From: Elusimicrobiota bacterium
Lineage (GTDB): Bacteria; Elusimicrobiota; Elusimicrobia; UBA1565; UBA9628
Length of the DNA stretch: 64,000 nt
Reading direction: 5' to 3'
Assembly: GCA_023249675.1 (NCBI GenBank)
Contig: JAHFCE010000004.1
Location: 124,675 to 188,674 of the forward strand
Of this stretch, positions 1-6,968 are shown piece by piece (positions within the stretch are counted from its first letter, which is position 1; each line of letters begins with the position of its first letter). The position numbers and the translations under genes are program-made. The notes under the pieces were generated by a model. The model ran no database searches. It saw nothing but the letters and a program-made list of their open reading frames with translations, and was not told the origin of the DNA.

Positions 1-135
1 GTTGGGGTGATGGGCGGCCTCATTGCGGCAATTCCCCATGTCTGGATCTTATTGGCACCCCTTTTCACCCTGGCCATTTTCCTGTCAGCATTATGCACAT
101 TGGGCGCCTGGGGTGAGCGAAGGAGCCAACCTTAA
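1..135 (+). CDS. C-terminal end of a membrane protein (partial)
   Basis: An open frame enters from the left edge in frame 1 and stops at TAA 133-135, giving 44 residues. About 30 of them form a hydrophobic helix (IPHVWILLAPLFTLAIFL and following) with a short basic tail (GERRSQP), as expected for the last membrane span of an inner-membrane protein with a cytoplasmic C-terminus. The upstream part lies outside the window, so the family cannot be named. It converges with the DUF3293 gene, overlapping it by 4 bases. Confidence 0.55.
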   Translation, partial: VGVMGGLIAAIPHVWILLAPLFTLAIFLSALCTLGAWGERRSQP

Positions 136-536
136 CGCCAGTCCGCTTGGCGCGCGTTCCAGGAGCCGGCGCGCCTGAGCGGGCCGCCCGCGGCGGAGCC
201 GAGGAAGATTCGCCGCGAGGAGACCCAGTAATAGGCGCTCTGCTTAAACAGCGCCGCGAGGGCGCACGCGGCTTTGGGTGAATCCGCGACCAGGCCCCAG
301 CCGGGTTCCCGGTGCGAGCCGTCCCGGTTGCCCCCGGTGACGCGGAAGCAGGAAATTCTCATCGTCCGTAGACAGCGGCGCAGGGCCGCGTCGCGGCGCC
401 GGTTTTCGGCGCGGGGAGATATCTTGCCCATCGGGTTGTGCGCGGTGACGATGGCGAAGCGGACGGGAAGCTCTCGTCCGCGCAGATCGGCGCGAAACCA
501 GGCGCTGAAGTAGGGGGCTTTCAGGCGCTTGGCCAC
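132..536 (-). CDS. DUF3293 family protein
   Basis: 134 residues, GTG start. The N-terminal YFSAWFRAD followed by FAIVTAHNPMG, a conserved Asn/Arg region, a central Gly-rich stretch and a C-terminal FKQSAYYWV segment match my recollection of DUF3293, a small single-domain family of unknown role and usually of this length. It starts 8 bases after the stop of the small zinc-finger gene and is probably co-transcribed with it from the promoter at 825-830. No signal peptide or membrane segment, so cytoplasmic. No catalytic role can be assigned from the sequence. Confidence 0.75.
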   Translation of the reverse strand: MAKRLKAPYFSAWFRADLRGRELPVRFAIVTAHNPMGKISPRAENRRRDAALRRCLRTMRISCFRVTGGNRDGSHREPGWGLVADSPKAACALAALFKQSAYYWVSSRRIFLGSAAGGPLRRAGSWNARQADWR

Positions 537-544
537 GAGGAGTT

Positions 545-817
545 CTATTCCTGGGGCGGCGTCGTGTCGATGCCCTTGCAGCCGCGCATGTGGGTCAGGA
601 GGCTCTCGGCCTTTTCGCCGCAGCGCTTGCAGTGGCCGGGCTTATTGATGCGGCCAAGCGCGTGATCGCCCGCCGCCTTGTTCTTATGGTTGTAGCGGTT
701 GACGAGATCCTTGATGCCCTTTGCGCGGTCTTTCTTGTCCCGAAGAAGGGGGCACTCCGGCTTATGGTCGGAAAGCCTGACGACGTTGACCGTGTTGCAG
801 CGGAAGCAGATCTTCAC
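545..817 (-). CDS. Small protein with two C2HC zinc-finger-like motifs
   Basis: 90 residues, GTG start. It contains two similar metal-binding patterns: Cys4-x2-Cys7-x10-His18-x3-Cys22 and, in the C-terminal half, Cys-x2-Cys-x9-His-x3-Cys (CKRCGEKAESLLTHMRGC). The basic linker between them is rich in Lys, Arg and Asn. This would suit a small nucleic-acid or protein-binding zinc protein, but I know no named family. A TACACT box ends 7 bases before the GTG and supports both the start and the reality of the gene. It is the first gene of a pair with the DUF3293 gene. Confidence 0.65.
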   Translation of the reverse strand: MKICFRCNTVNVVRLSDHKPECPLLRDKKDRAKGIKDLVNRYNHKNKAAGDHALGRINKPGHCKRCGEKAESLLTHMRGCKGIDTTPPQE

Positions 818-824
818 CGGGTAC

Positions 825-830
825 AGTGTA
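825..830 (-). promoter_or_regulatory. -10 box of the zinc-finger gene (leaderless type)
   Basis: TACACT on the minus strand, with 7 bases before the GTG start at 817. There is no Shine-Dalgarno sequence between the box and the start, which fits transcription starting at or next to the start codon. Confidence 0.5.
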
Positions 831-884
831 GCCTATCCGTGCCCCGGACTTGACGCGCGGCGGCGATCGGGGTATAACTGGGGC

Positions 885-1142
885 ATGATCGAAGAAACGG
901 TCGCCAAGATCGAGTCCGCCATACGCGAGGCGCGCGTCGCCGACCCCAAGAACAAGGCCGCGCTCATCGCTTTGCTCGAGACGCTCAAGGCCGAGGTGCG
1001 GCGGGAGAAGCGCTCCCAGGACCTGCTCAATGCGGCGGACGCGGGCCTCAAGGACGCGGCCGTCGAGTTCGACGCGACGCATCCCAAATTGGCGGCGGTC
1101 GTCGGCGAGGTCAGCGCGATGCTCGCGAAGATCGGGATATAG
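885..1142 (+). CDS. DUF4404 family protein
   Basis: 85 residues starting at ATG 885. The first half is a charged amphipathic helix (residues about 1-45). The second half carries FDATHPKLAAVVGEVSAMLA-KIGI, which fits the DUF4404 pattern of F-E-x2-HP-x-LA near the middle and a terminal GI. Members are small helical cytoplasmic proteins of unknown function and of this size. A longer frame to 699 exists, but its extra N-terminus reads through the divergent gene and is not protein-like. TATAAC sits 6 bases before the ATG. The gene converges on the antitoxin with a 6-base gap. Confidence 0.75.
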   Translation: MIEETVAKIESAIREARVADPKNKAALIALLETLKAEVRREKRSQDLLNAADAGLKDAAVEFDATHPKLAAVVGEVSAMLAKIGI

Positions 1143-1148
1143 CCGTTT

Positions 1149-1493
1149 TTACGCGACAGCCAACGCCCGGCGCTTCGCGGGTTTAAACTCAACTTCGACG
1201 ATGTATCCGAGCGCGGCCGCCACGCGCTGCACCGTCCGCAGCGTCAGACTGTTCTCCCCTTTTTCGATTCGCGAAACGGCGTTCTGCGCCATTCCGGCCC
1301 TGTTCGCCAGTTGCTTCTGTGTCATGTGGCGTTTCTCGCGCAGCTCATGCATCTTTTCCGCGATCACCGCTTCGAGATAATGCGCCTCGAAGGCCTCGCG
1401 GAACTTGTGGTCTTTCAGGTCCCTCTGTAGACCGGCGCGCAGCGTCTCCGCACCCGCCAACAGATTCCTCGCGGAACCATTTTCCTTGCTCAT
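1149..1493 (-). CDS. XRE-type helix-turn-helix antitoxin (HigA-like)
   Basis: 114 residues from ATG 1493, chosen over ATG 1514 because GAGGGGAG lies 5-6 bases upstream of the former. The C-terminal two thirds is an XRE/HTH_3 domain (MTQKQLANRAGMAQNAVSRI, then ENSLTLRTVQRVAAALG). The N-terminal helix is typical of antitoxins that bind a RelE/HigB-fold toxin. It is the second gene after the toxin remnant, the HigB-HigA order. It probably binds the palindrome at 1738-1771 to repress the operon. Since the toxin is decayed, the antitoxin may now act only as a repressor. Confidence 0.8.
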   Translation of the reverse strand: MSKENGSARNLLAGAETLRAGLQRDLKDHKFREAFEAHYLEAVIAEKMHELREKRHMTQKQLANRAGMAQNAVSRIEKGENSLTLRTVQRVAAALGYIVEVEFKPAKRRALAVA

Positions 1494-1538
1494 GGTCACT
1501 CCCCTCGCAATCATTTCGAGTGCTCGTCGTTGCGTCTG

Positions 1539-1694
1539 TTATTGATTCTGAGCTAAATAGTCGTGATGGAATCGTTCGGCACGGGCGATCTCCCGTTCAG
1601 GGATCGCATTGTCTTTCTTTAGGAAGCCGTGGGTTAAAATAATTTTGCGCAAGAGGCAGTCCTTCGCATCTTTGCTGAGGACGACTTCGTACAT
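1539..1694 (-). CDS. Truncated HigB/RelE-type toxin (Gp49-like) remnant
   Basis: 51 residues from ATG 1694, which has GAGGGGG upstream; an in-frame GTG at 1730 is possible but badly spaced from any ribosome site. The end (IILTHGFLKK, then IPEREIARAERFHHDYL) matches the C-terminal third of phage-derived Gp49-like HigB toxins, where a hydrophobic strand, LHGFxKK and PxxEIxxA are conserved. The family is normally about 100-120 residues. Here the N-terminal half is missing and a few residues also seem lost just before KIILTHGF. The toxin is therefore very likely inactive. Confidence 0.6.
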   Translation of the reverse strand: MYEVVLSKDAKDCLLRKIILTHGFLKKDNAIPEREIARAERFHHDYLAQNQ

Positions 1695-1737
1695 GGTTGC
1701 GGCCCCCTCGGTGCCCGTCTTTCGCGTCACCCCCTTG

Positions 1738-1771
1738 TATCATATATTTATTATATCACAAATATATGATA
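1738..1771. promoter_or_regulatory. 12-bp perfect inverted repeat, toxin-antitoxin operator
   Basis: TATCATATATTT at 1738-1749 is matched by its exact reverse complement at 1760-1771, with a 10-base spacer. The stretch is strikingly AT-rich in a GC-rich genome and lies 44 bases upstream of the toxin ATG on the minus strand, where an XRE antitoxin would bind. It may also contain the promoter of the operon. Confidence 0.65.
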
Positions 1772-1991
1772 TGTCAATGGGCCGAATCAGCTGGAAGGGA
1801 TGGCTTATTTGTATATCGGCCCTTCTACTCCCCATATCTCCATAACTACCAGACGATCGAGACCCTCAAATAGTTCCCTCCTCCATTGTTCCCGGGGTGA
1901 GGAAAGAGTGGGTCTTCTGGTCCCGCCTTCGGGGACAAAAGAAGGGGGAAGGCTGGGTCCTCCGACCCCTGCGCCGCAGCCGGCCGGGCGT

Positions 1992-1997
1992 TACACT
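1992..1997 (+). promoter_or_regulatory. -10 box of the FtsH-like gene (leaderless type)
   Basis: TACACT followed by exactly 6 bases (CGAAAG) and the ATG at 2004. No convincing -35 or Shine-Dalgarno sequence. This fixes the start at the signal peptide Met rather than at the longer frame opening at 1800. Confidence 0.5.
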
Positions 1998-2003
1998 CGA
2001 AAG

Positions 2004-4682
2004 ATGGATACCATCCCACGCCACGCCGTTGCCTCCATCTTGATCCTCGTGCTGTTGACGGGCGCCTTTCCTCAAGGGGCCTCGGCTCAGCTTGCCCGCG
2101 TTACGGTCGGCAAGAACGGTTCTCTGCCCGTGGTGCCTGCCGGGATGGCGGGCGCGGGCCGAGCCTTGGCGCTCTCCAGTCCGGAGGGCGGCGCTTCTCT
2201 TTTAACCGCTCCCCTCGCCGCGCTTGCGGCTCCTGCTATTGATCTGGCACCCTCGGCCGAGCTCACGGGGCCCTTGAGGGTGATCGCCTCCGAATCGGGG
2301 CTGACCTCTACGGTCCTGCCTGCGAGCTTTGCCTCTGGCCCGGGCGTGGTCGGCGCCGGGAAGACCGCCGCTGCCTCGGGCGAGCGTGATGTCATCGAGA
2401 TACTTGCGGCCGCAGCGCCCGCGACCGCTGGCGCCGCATCGATGACGTTCGAGCGCATTTACTCCGGAGCGAAGCTCCGGCAGGACAGCGTTGTCTCCAT
2501 TGATTTGCCCGGCCTCGGCACAAAAATACCCGCTGGGGGTCCCGGTCAGCCCGGCGGCGGCGCTGAAAGCTTAAAGCCCGCGGCCAACGATGCCGAGGCG
2601 GGCGCGGTCACCCTCAAGCTCAAGGACCCTCTGTCGCGCGCCAAGCTCATCGCCCGCTTCCAGCGCCTGGCCGTCGAGGCTCCCGCCTCGGCGCTGGCGG
2701 AGGCCGCCGCTCTCTTGCGCGATCCCGCGGAACAGCGCTGGGACGTGCGCGTGAGCGCTTTGCGCGCGCTCAAGAACGCCGACGCCGGCGCCGTCGTCGA
2801 CCTGCTGGTGGAGGCGGCGCCGAATTTCAACTCCTATTCTTTGCGGCGCGAAGCCCTGATCATGCTCAATGCGCGGCTCGCGGGCCTCGCTGATCCGCGC
2901 CGCGCCCGGGCTCTGGAGTTTTTGCAGGCGGCCTCCGTGGACAAGAACTGGTCCGTGCGCGCCGCGGCGCGCGCCTTTCTCAAGACGGCCGGCGTCGAAC
3001 CGCAACCCGAACCGGTCGAAGAGCTGAAGAAAGAGGAGAAGAAACCGCTGACATTCAAGGAGCGTCTGCAAGAGCGTCTGAAAGCCAGATACGAAACGTC
3101 GAAGCCTTTGCTGGGCAAGATCGGGTTCGCTGTCATACTGGGCTGGGCGGCTTTTTTCATCTTCGCGGTGGCGCGGGGGTTCTGGCTCCAATACCATTTC
3201 CCAGACATTAAGGAGCCATTCAGTTTGGCCTTCCAGACCGTCGCGGGACCGATTGTTGTCGCGATGGTCCTTGCCATTCCCACCCTCGCTGTCATAGGTG
3301 GCGTCGCCCTCATGCAGCATATGTCCGCCAAGAAGCAATTCATGAATGTCGACAAGCCCAAGGAGCGTTTCTCCGACATCGCCGGCATCGATGAGTCGAT
3401 GGTGGAGATCCAGGAAGTCCTGAGCTTCCTGAAGAATCCGGCGCAGCACGGACAGCTCGGCGGCAGGCCGCCCCGCGGAGTCCTGCTCGTGGGCCCCCCC
3501 GGGACGGGCAAGACGCTCATGGCCAAGGCTTTGGCCGGCGAGAGCGGGGCCTCGTTCATCACGGCCACGGGCTCGGAGTTCGTCGAGATGTACGTCGGCG
3601 TGGGCGCCGCTCGCGTGCGCGCCAAGTTCGCTTTGGCCCGCCAGCATACGCCCGCCATCCTGTTCATCGACGAGTTCGACGCCGTCGGCGGCAAGAGGTC
3701 CGAGGGTCGTGACGGGGGCGCACAGGAACACCTGCAGACGATCAACGCCCTGCTCGCCGAGATGGACGGCTTCCATAACGGCCAAGCGGTGATCGTGATC
3801 GCCGCCACCAATCGGGTCGAGGCCCTTGATCCGGCGATCTTGAGGCCGGGGCGCTTCGACCGCAAGGTCCATGTCGAGCTTCCCGACATGCTCGGCCGCG
3901 AGGCGATCCTGCAGATTCACGCCGAGAAGGTGAAGCTCGGTCCCGACGTCGACCTGCGCCAGATCGCCGCTCCCACGAGAACGGGCGGCATGTCGGGCGC
4001 TTTCCTCGCCAATATCATCAACGAGGCCGCCAATATGGCCGAGCGCCGCGGCGCCAAGATCATCGAGATGGTCGATCTCATCGAGGCGTCCGACCGTGAG
4101 AGCATGGGCCAGGCCCGTTCGATTCTCATGTCTCCCGAGGAGAAGCAACTGACGGCCTACCACGAGGCCGGCCACGCCCTCGTCGAAATCGCCCAAGGCG
4201 GCGAGGTCGACAAGGCGACGATCATCCCGCGCGGCACCTCGGGCGGCCATGTCCGCGCGGCCAGCGAGGAAGACAAGGGCTACCATGCGAAGAGTGGCTT
4301 AAAAAAGCGCCTGGCCATGGCCATGGGCGGCATAGTCGCCGAGCAGATGCTCCGGGGAAAAGACGACCACACCTCCGGCCCGAGCAGCGATCTTGAGAAC
4401 GTCACGGCCACCGCCGAGGTGATGGTGACGCGCTATGGCATGGGACGGCGGACCGGCTATAGGGTGGTCGAGCCCAAACCCGGCGTGGACCGTAGCCAAC
4501 GGCTGCTGCGCGACGTCGAGCGTGACGTCCAGGACCTGATCGCCGAGGCTGAGTCGAAGGCCCGGTCCATTCTAACCAAGCGCAAGGCGGACTGGGAAAA
4601 ACTCGCCAAGACCTTGCTGGCCGAGGAGACCTTGAGCGGCGATCAGATCAAGGCCCTCCTAGACGACCGTCCGGGCTATTGA
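2004..4682 (+). CDS. FtsH-like AAA+ zinc metalloprotease with exported N-terminal HEAT region
   Basis: 892 residues. Order: signal peptide (1-29, ending ASAQ), Ala/Pro-rich stretch (30-150) ending near ERIYSGAKL, HEAT-like helical repeats (about 205-330), charged linker, two membrane spans (about 372-393 and 413-436), AAA+ domain with Walker A GPPGTGKT (497-504), Walker B ILFIDEFDAVG and second-region-of-homology NRVEALDPAILRPGRFDRKV, then the M41 peptidase with HEAGH at 720-724 and the third ligand region SSDLENVT. All catalytic elements are present, so it should be an ATP-driven membrane protease. Ordinary FtsH (about 600-650 residues) has no signal peptide or HEAT region, and its first span is at the N-terminus. 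Here three hydrophobic segments precede the AAA domain, leaving topology unclear. It could be a specialised paralogue; I give no gene symbol for that reason. Confidence 0.9.
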   Translation: MDTIPRHAVASILILVLLTGAFPQGASAQLARVTVGKNGSLPVVPAGMAGAGRALALSSPEGGASLLTAPLAALAAPAIDLAPSAELTGPLRVIASESGLTSTVLPASFASGPGVVGAGKTAAASGERDVIEILAAAAPATAGAASMTFERIYSGAKLRQDSVVSIDLPGLGTKIPAGGPGQPGGGAESLKPAANDAEAGAVTLKLKDPLSRAKLIARFQRLAVEAPASALAEAAALLRDPAEQRWDVRVSALRALKNADAGAVVDLLVEAAPNFNSYSLRREALIMLNARLAGLADPRRARALEFLQAASVDKNWSVRAAARAFLKTAGVEPQPEPVEELKKEEKKPLTFKERLQERLKARYETSKPLLGKIGFAVILGWAAFFIFAVARGFWLQYHFPDIKEPFSLAFQTVAGPIVVAMVLAIPTLAVIGGVALMQHMSAKKQFMNVDKPKERFSDIAGIDESMVEIQEVLSFLKNPAQHGQLGGRPPRGVLLVGPPGTGKTLMAKALAGESGASFITATGSEFVEMYVGVGAARVRAKFALARQHTPAILFIDEFDAVGGKRSEGRDGGAQEHLQTINALLAEMDGFHNGQAVIVIAATNRVEALDPAILRPGRFDRKVHVELPDMLGREAILQIHAEKVKLGPDVDLRQIAAPTRTGGMSGAFLANIINEAANMAERRGAKIIEMVDLIEASDRESMGQARSILMSPEEKQLTAYHEAGHALVEIAQGGEVDKATIIPRGTSGGHVRAASEEDKGYHAKSGLKKRLAMAMGGIVAEQMLRGKDDHTSGPSSDLENVTATAEVMVTRYGMGRRTGYRVVEPKPGVDRSQRLLRDVERDVQDLIAEAESKARSILTKRKADWEKLAKTLLAEETLSGDQIKALLDDRPGY

Positions 4683-4852
4683 CGGATTCGGCCCCTCCTG
4701 CTACACTGACATCGTCGGACGGTGATGTTCGACGGCCCTGTACTGCGGGACCCAAAGCGTTCGGACCCTGGTCTTCTTAAAAGCGGATCGGGGTCGCTCC
4801 TTTCTAAGGCGCGGCTCCGAGGCCTCCGAGGCGGAAACGGCGAGGAGGGTTT

Positions 4853-5653
4853 ATGTCCATCCAATCGAGCGGTGAGTACCAGGACCGTGGACTCGAGTTG
4901 CTCTTGGCGGATAACGCGGCGGCGGCGCTTGCGGTCTTTGAGGAAGGCGCGCGCAAGTTTCCCGGCGACGCGGAGTTGGATTTGGGGCGGGCGTTGACGT
5001 TGAACCGCCTGGGCGAGTTCGTCCGTGCGAGCGAAATCCTGGAGGGCCTGCGCGGGACCCCCACGCAGATCGAAGACGTGCTCACGGGGTTGGTCGAGGC
5101 GTATCTCGGGCGCGGCATGATCATGCGGGCCAAGGCGGCGGCCCAGGACGCGGCGGACGGGCCGGCCAAGCATGACGCCGAGACCTTATGCCGTTTGGGC
5201 CGCGCGTTTTACATGAAGAAGCGCTACCGCGACGCCGTGCCGTTTTACGAGAGGACCGCGGAGCTTGCCCCGCAATGGGGCGAGGCCTGGTTCGGTCTGG
5301 GCGCGTGCCAGTGGGCGTTGGCGCACCCCGCGGGGGCGGAGGCGGCGCTGCGGCGCGCCGTCGAGCTCGAGCCTACGGACTGGCAGGCCCGGCAGTTTCT
5401 CGGCTGCGTGCTGCACGACTTGGGGCGAAAGAAGGACGCGCGCGAGATGCTGGAGGCGGTGCCGTTGAACGTCTCGTGGCAGAAGCCGGCCCTGGAGCGG
5501 ATGGTCGCGATGGCCTGGTGGCCCGAGGACGCGGGCAAGCGCAGGCAGATGGAGTCGTTGTGGAAAAGAGTGATGGGCGGCGCACCGGGGTGCGGGACGC
5601 TCGATGTGCTCGAGGAAGTCAGCCGCAAGATGGAGTTCAAGCCGTCGCCATGA
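4853..5653 (+). CDS. TPR repeat protein
   Basis: 266 residues with ATG at 4853 and GGAGG well spaced upstream. At least four tetratricopeptide units are visible, for example AVPFYERTAELAPQWGEAWF and AEAALRRAVELEPTDWQARQ, each with the usual Ala and Pro positions. No signal peptide, so probably a cytoplasmic scaffold. It overlaps the next gene by 4 bases (ATGA), so the two are translationally coupled. The 170 bases upstream hold a TACACT box near 4701, so this transcript may have an untranslated leader of about 140 bases. The binding partner is unknown. Confidence 0.8.
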   Translation: MSIQSSGEYQDRGLELLLADNAAAALAVFEEGARKFPGDAELDLGRALTLNRLGEFVRASEILEGLRGTPTQIEDVLTGLVEAYLGRGMIMRAKAAAQDAADGPAKHDAETLCRLGRAFYMKKRYRDAVPFYERTAELAPQWGEAWFGLGACQWALAHPAGAEAALRRAVELEPTDWQARQFLGCVLHDLGRKKDAREMLEAVPLNVSWQKPALERMVAMAWWPEDAGKRRQMESLWKRVMGGAPGCGTLDVLEEVSRKMEFKPSP

Positions 5654-5979
5654 CCGGCCGCCGCGCGGAGCTCGACGAGGCCATCGCCCGCTTCGCCCGC
5701 GAGCGGGGATGGGGGAAGTACCACGGCCCCAAGAACCTTGCGATGGCGATGGTCAAGGAAGCTGCGGAGGTCGTCGAGATCTTTCAGTGGCTCACCCCCG
5801 CGCAGGCGAAGGCGCTGACGCCCGCCCAGCGGGCGCATCTGGCGGATGAGCTGGCCGACACTTTTATTTATCTCAAGAAAATCGGCGACCACTTCGGCAT
5901 CGACCTCATGGACGCCGCGCTCGCCAAGATGAAGAAGAACGCCCTCAAGTATCCCGCAGCGCGTTCAGCCCGTCTTTAA
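5650..5979 (+). CDS. MazG-like nucleotide pyrophosphohydrolase
   Basis: 109 residues, ATG overlapping the upstream TGA. The all-alpha NTP-pyrophosphatase signature is present: KEAAEVVEIFQW (EAAE) and, about 30 residues later, DELADTFIYLKK (ELAD), the acidic residues that bind magnesium. WGKYHGPKNLAMAMVKEA is typical of the short RS21-C6/dCTPase branch. It should hydrolyse a (deoxy)nucleoside triphosphate to the monophosphate and pyrophosphate, probably as house-cleaning; the preferred nucleotide cannot be read from sequence. Its 3' end overlaps the convergent DUF4862 gene by 35 bases. Confidence 0.88.
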   Translation: MTGRRAELDEAIARFARERGWGKYHGPKNLAMAMVKEAAEVVEIFQWLTPAQAKALTPAQRAHLADELADTFIYLKKIGDHFGIDLMDAALAKMKKNALKYPAARSARL

Positions 5980-6862
5980 TCACGGCCAGGCGCTGAGGCA
6001 CCGTCATCGTCGCGGGCTTGGTTTGGAGCTTGAGGCCGATGAGCGGGCAGTCCGGCGCCGCGGCGAGCGCCGCCTGCGCGGCCGCGGGCGTGAGCAAGGA
6101 CTGCGGACAGCTCGTCGAGAACGGCGCGTGCGAGTCGCGCCACGAGCCGAACTCGGGGTGGGCGGGGGTCACGCCGGAGAAGAACAGGGCGCCGAGCAGC
6201 TCGGACTGGCGGGCGCGGGCCAGGTGCTCAAGCGGGCCTTCGGCCGAGCGCGTCTCGAGGGCGGAGCGGCCCCAGTTGATCGCCGCGCCGATCGGCGTGG
6301 CGCCTCCGGAGAGCTTGATCGCCAGGATGTCGTCTTCAATTCGGAGGAAGCCCTTGTCCGGCTCTCGCCCGGGAGCCGCGGCGTCGCAATGCTCGACGAG
6401 GAGCGCCGCGCCCTGCCAGTCGCGACCGCGGAGTTCCGTGAGCGCGTCCGCGAAGCCCTCGAGCGAAGCCGTAGCGCCGGAACCGCCCAGGCGCGGCGCT
6501 GAATGGAGCATGACCGCGCGCACGGCGCGGCGGCCGAGCCTGCGATGAAGCGTCTCGACCGCGAGGCGCGCGGATTCGGCGAAGTCGAGGGCGCGCCTGC
6601 GGCCGTCCGGATCGGCGCTGGCCAGGCCGAAGTGCTTGTTGTCCTTGAGCCGGTCCATGACGCCGGGCAGAAGTGTCAGCGCGAGCGACCAGTCCGGGCG
6701 AATCTGTCCGATGAGCCAGCCCTCGTCGCGGCGGTGCAAAGTTCCAAAGAAAGGCTGTTCGAGTCCGGCGACGCCCAGGGCCGCGATGCCCTGGTACAGG
6801 GCGGCCTCGGCGGCCTCGTCCAAGGACGCCGAGGCGGCGTAGGCGGCGACGTGAATTCTCAC
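5945..6862 (-). CDS. DUF4862 family TIM-barrel-like protein
   Basis: 305 residues from GTG 6862; a TTG 15 bases further out is possible, but TACGAT lies exactly 6 bases before the GTG, so I prefer GTG. Matches the DUF4862 layout throughout: opening IHVAAYAASA, GLEQPFFG, TLLPGVMDRLKDNKHFGLAS, AVMLHSAPRLGG, LLVEHCDA, KGFLRIEDD, INWGRSALETR and GALFFSGV. The conserved His, Glu and Asp residues sit at strand ends, as in xylose-isomerase-like barrels, so a metal-dependent sugar or sugar-phosphate reaction is plausible but undemonstrated. Cytoplasmic. Divergent from the PLD-like gene. Confidence 0.85.
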   Translation of the reverse strand: MRIHVAAYAASASLDEAAEAALYQGIAALGVAGLEQPFFGTLHRRDEGWLIGQIRPDWSLALTLLPGVMDRLKDNKHFGLASADPDGRRRALDFAESARLAVETLHRRLGRRAVRAVMLHSAPRLGGSGATASLEGFADALTELRGRDWQGAALLVEHCDAAAPGREPDKGFLRIEDDILAIKLSGGATPIGAAINWGRSALETRSAEGPLEHLARARQSELLGALFFSGVTPAHPEFGSWRDSHAPFSTSCPQSLLTPAAAQAALAAAPDCPLIGLKLQTKPATMTVPQRLAVIKDGLNALRDT

Positions 6863-6868
6863 GGCGTC

Positions 6869-6874
6869 ATCGTA
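6869..6874 (-). promoter_or_regulatory. -10 box of the DUF4862 gene (leaderless type)
   Basis: TACGAT on the minus strand, followed by 6 bases and the GTG at 6862. It overlaps the longer TTG-initiated frame, which argues that translation starts at the GTG. Confidence 0.45.
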
Positions 6875-6956
6875 CAAGAATCGCCGTCTTGCGCCTAGGC
6901 CTTTTGCCTGACGGCGCGCTGGGCCCTCCGGGCCGCTTGCTGCCGCGGGAGTGCGT

Positions 6957-6962
6957 TAGACT
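6957..6962 (+). promoter_or_regulatory. -10 box of the PLD-like gene (leaderless type)
   Basis: TAGACT, then 6 bases, then ATG 6969, with no Shine-Dalgarno sequence. Confidence 0.45.
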
Positions 6963-6968
6963 TGGGGC

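Noticed and set aside
1901-1975. Imperfect GC-rich stem-loops upstream of the FtsH-like gene as a riboswitch
   Set aside because: Stems are short and imperfect, no known riboswitch pattern, and the promoter box lies downstream of them, so they would not be in the transcript.
1800-2003. N-terminal extension of the FtsH-like frame
   Set aside because: Not protein-like; the signal peptide Met at 2004 follows a -10 box at the expected distance.
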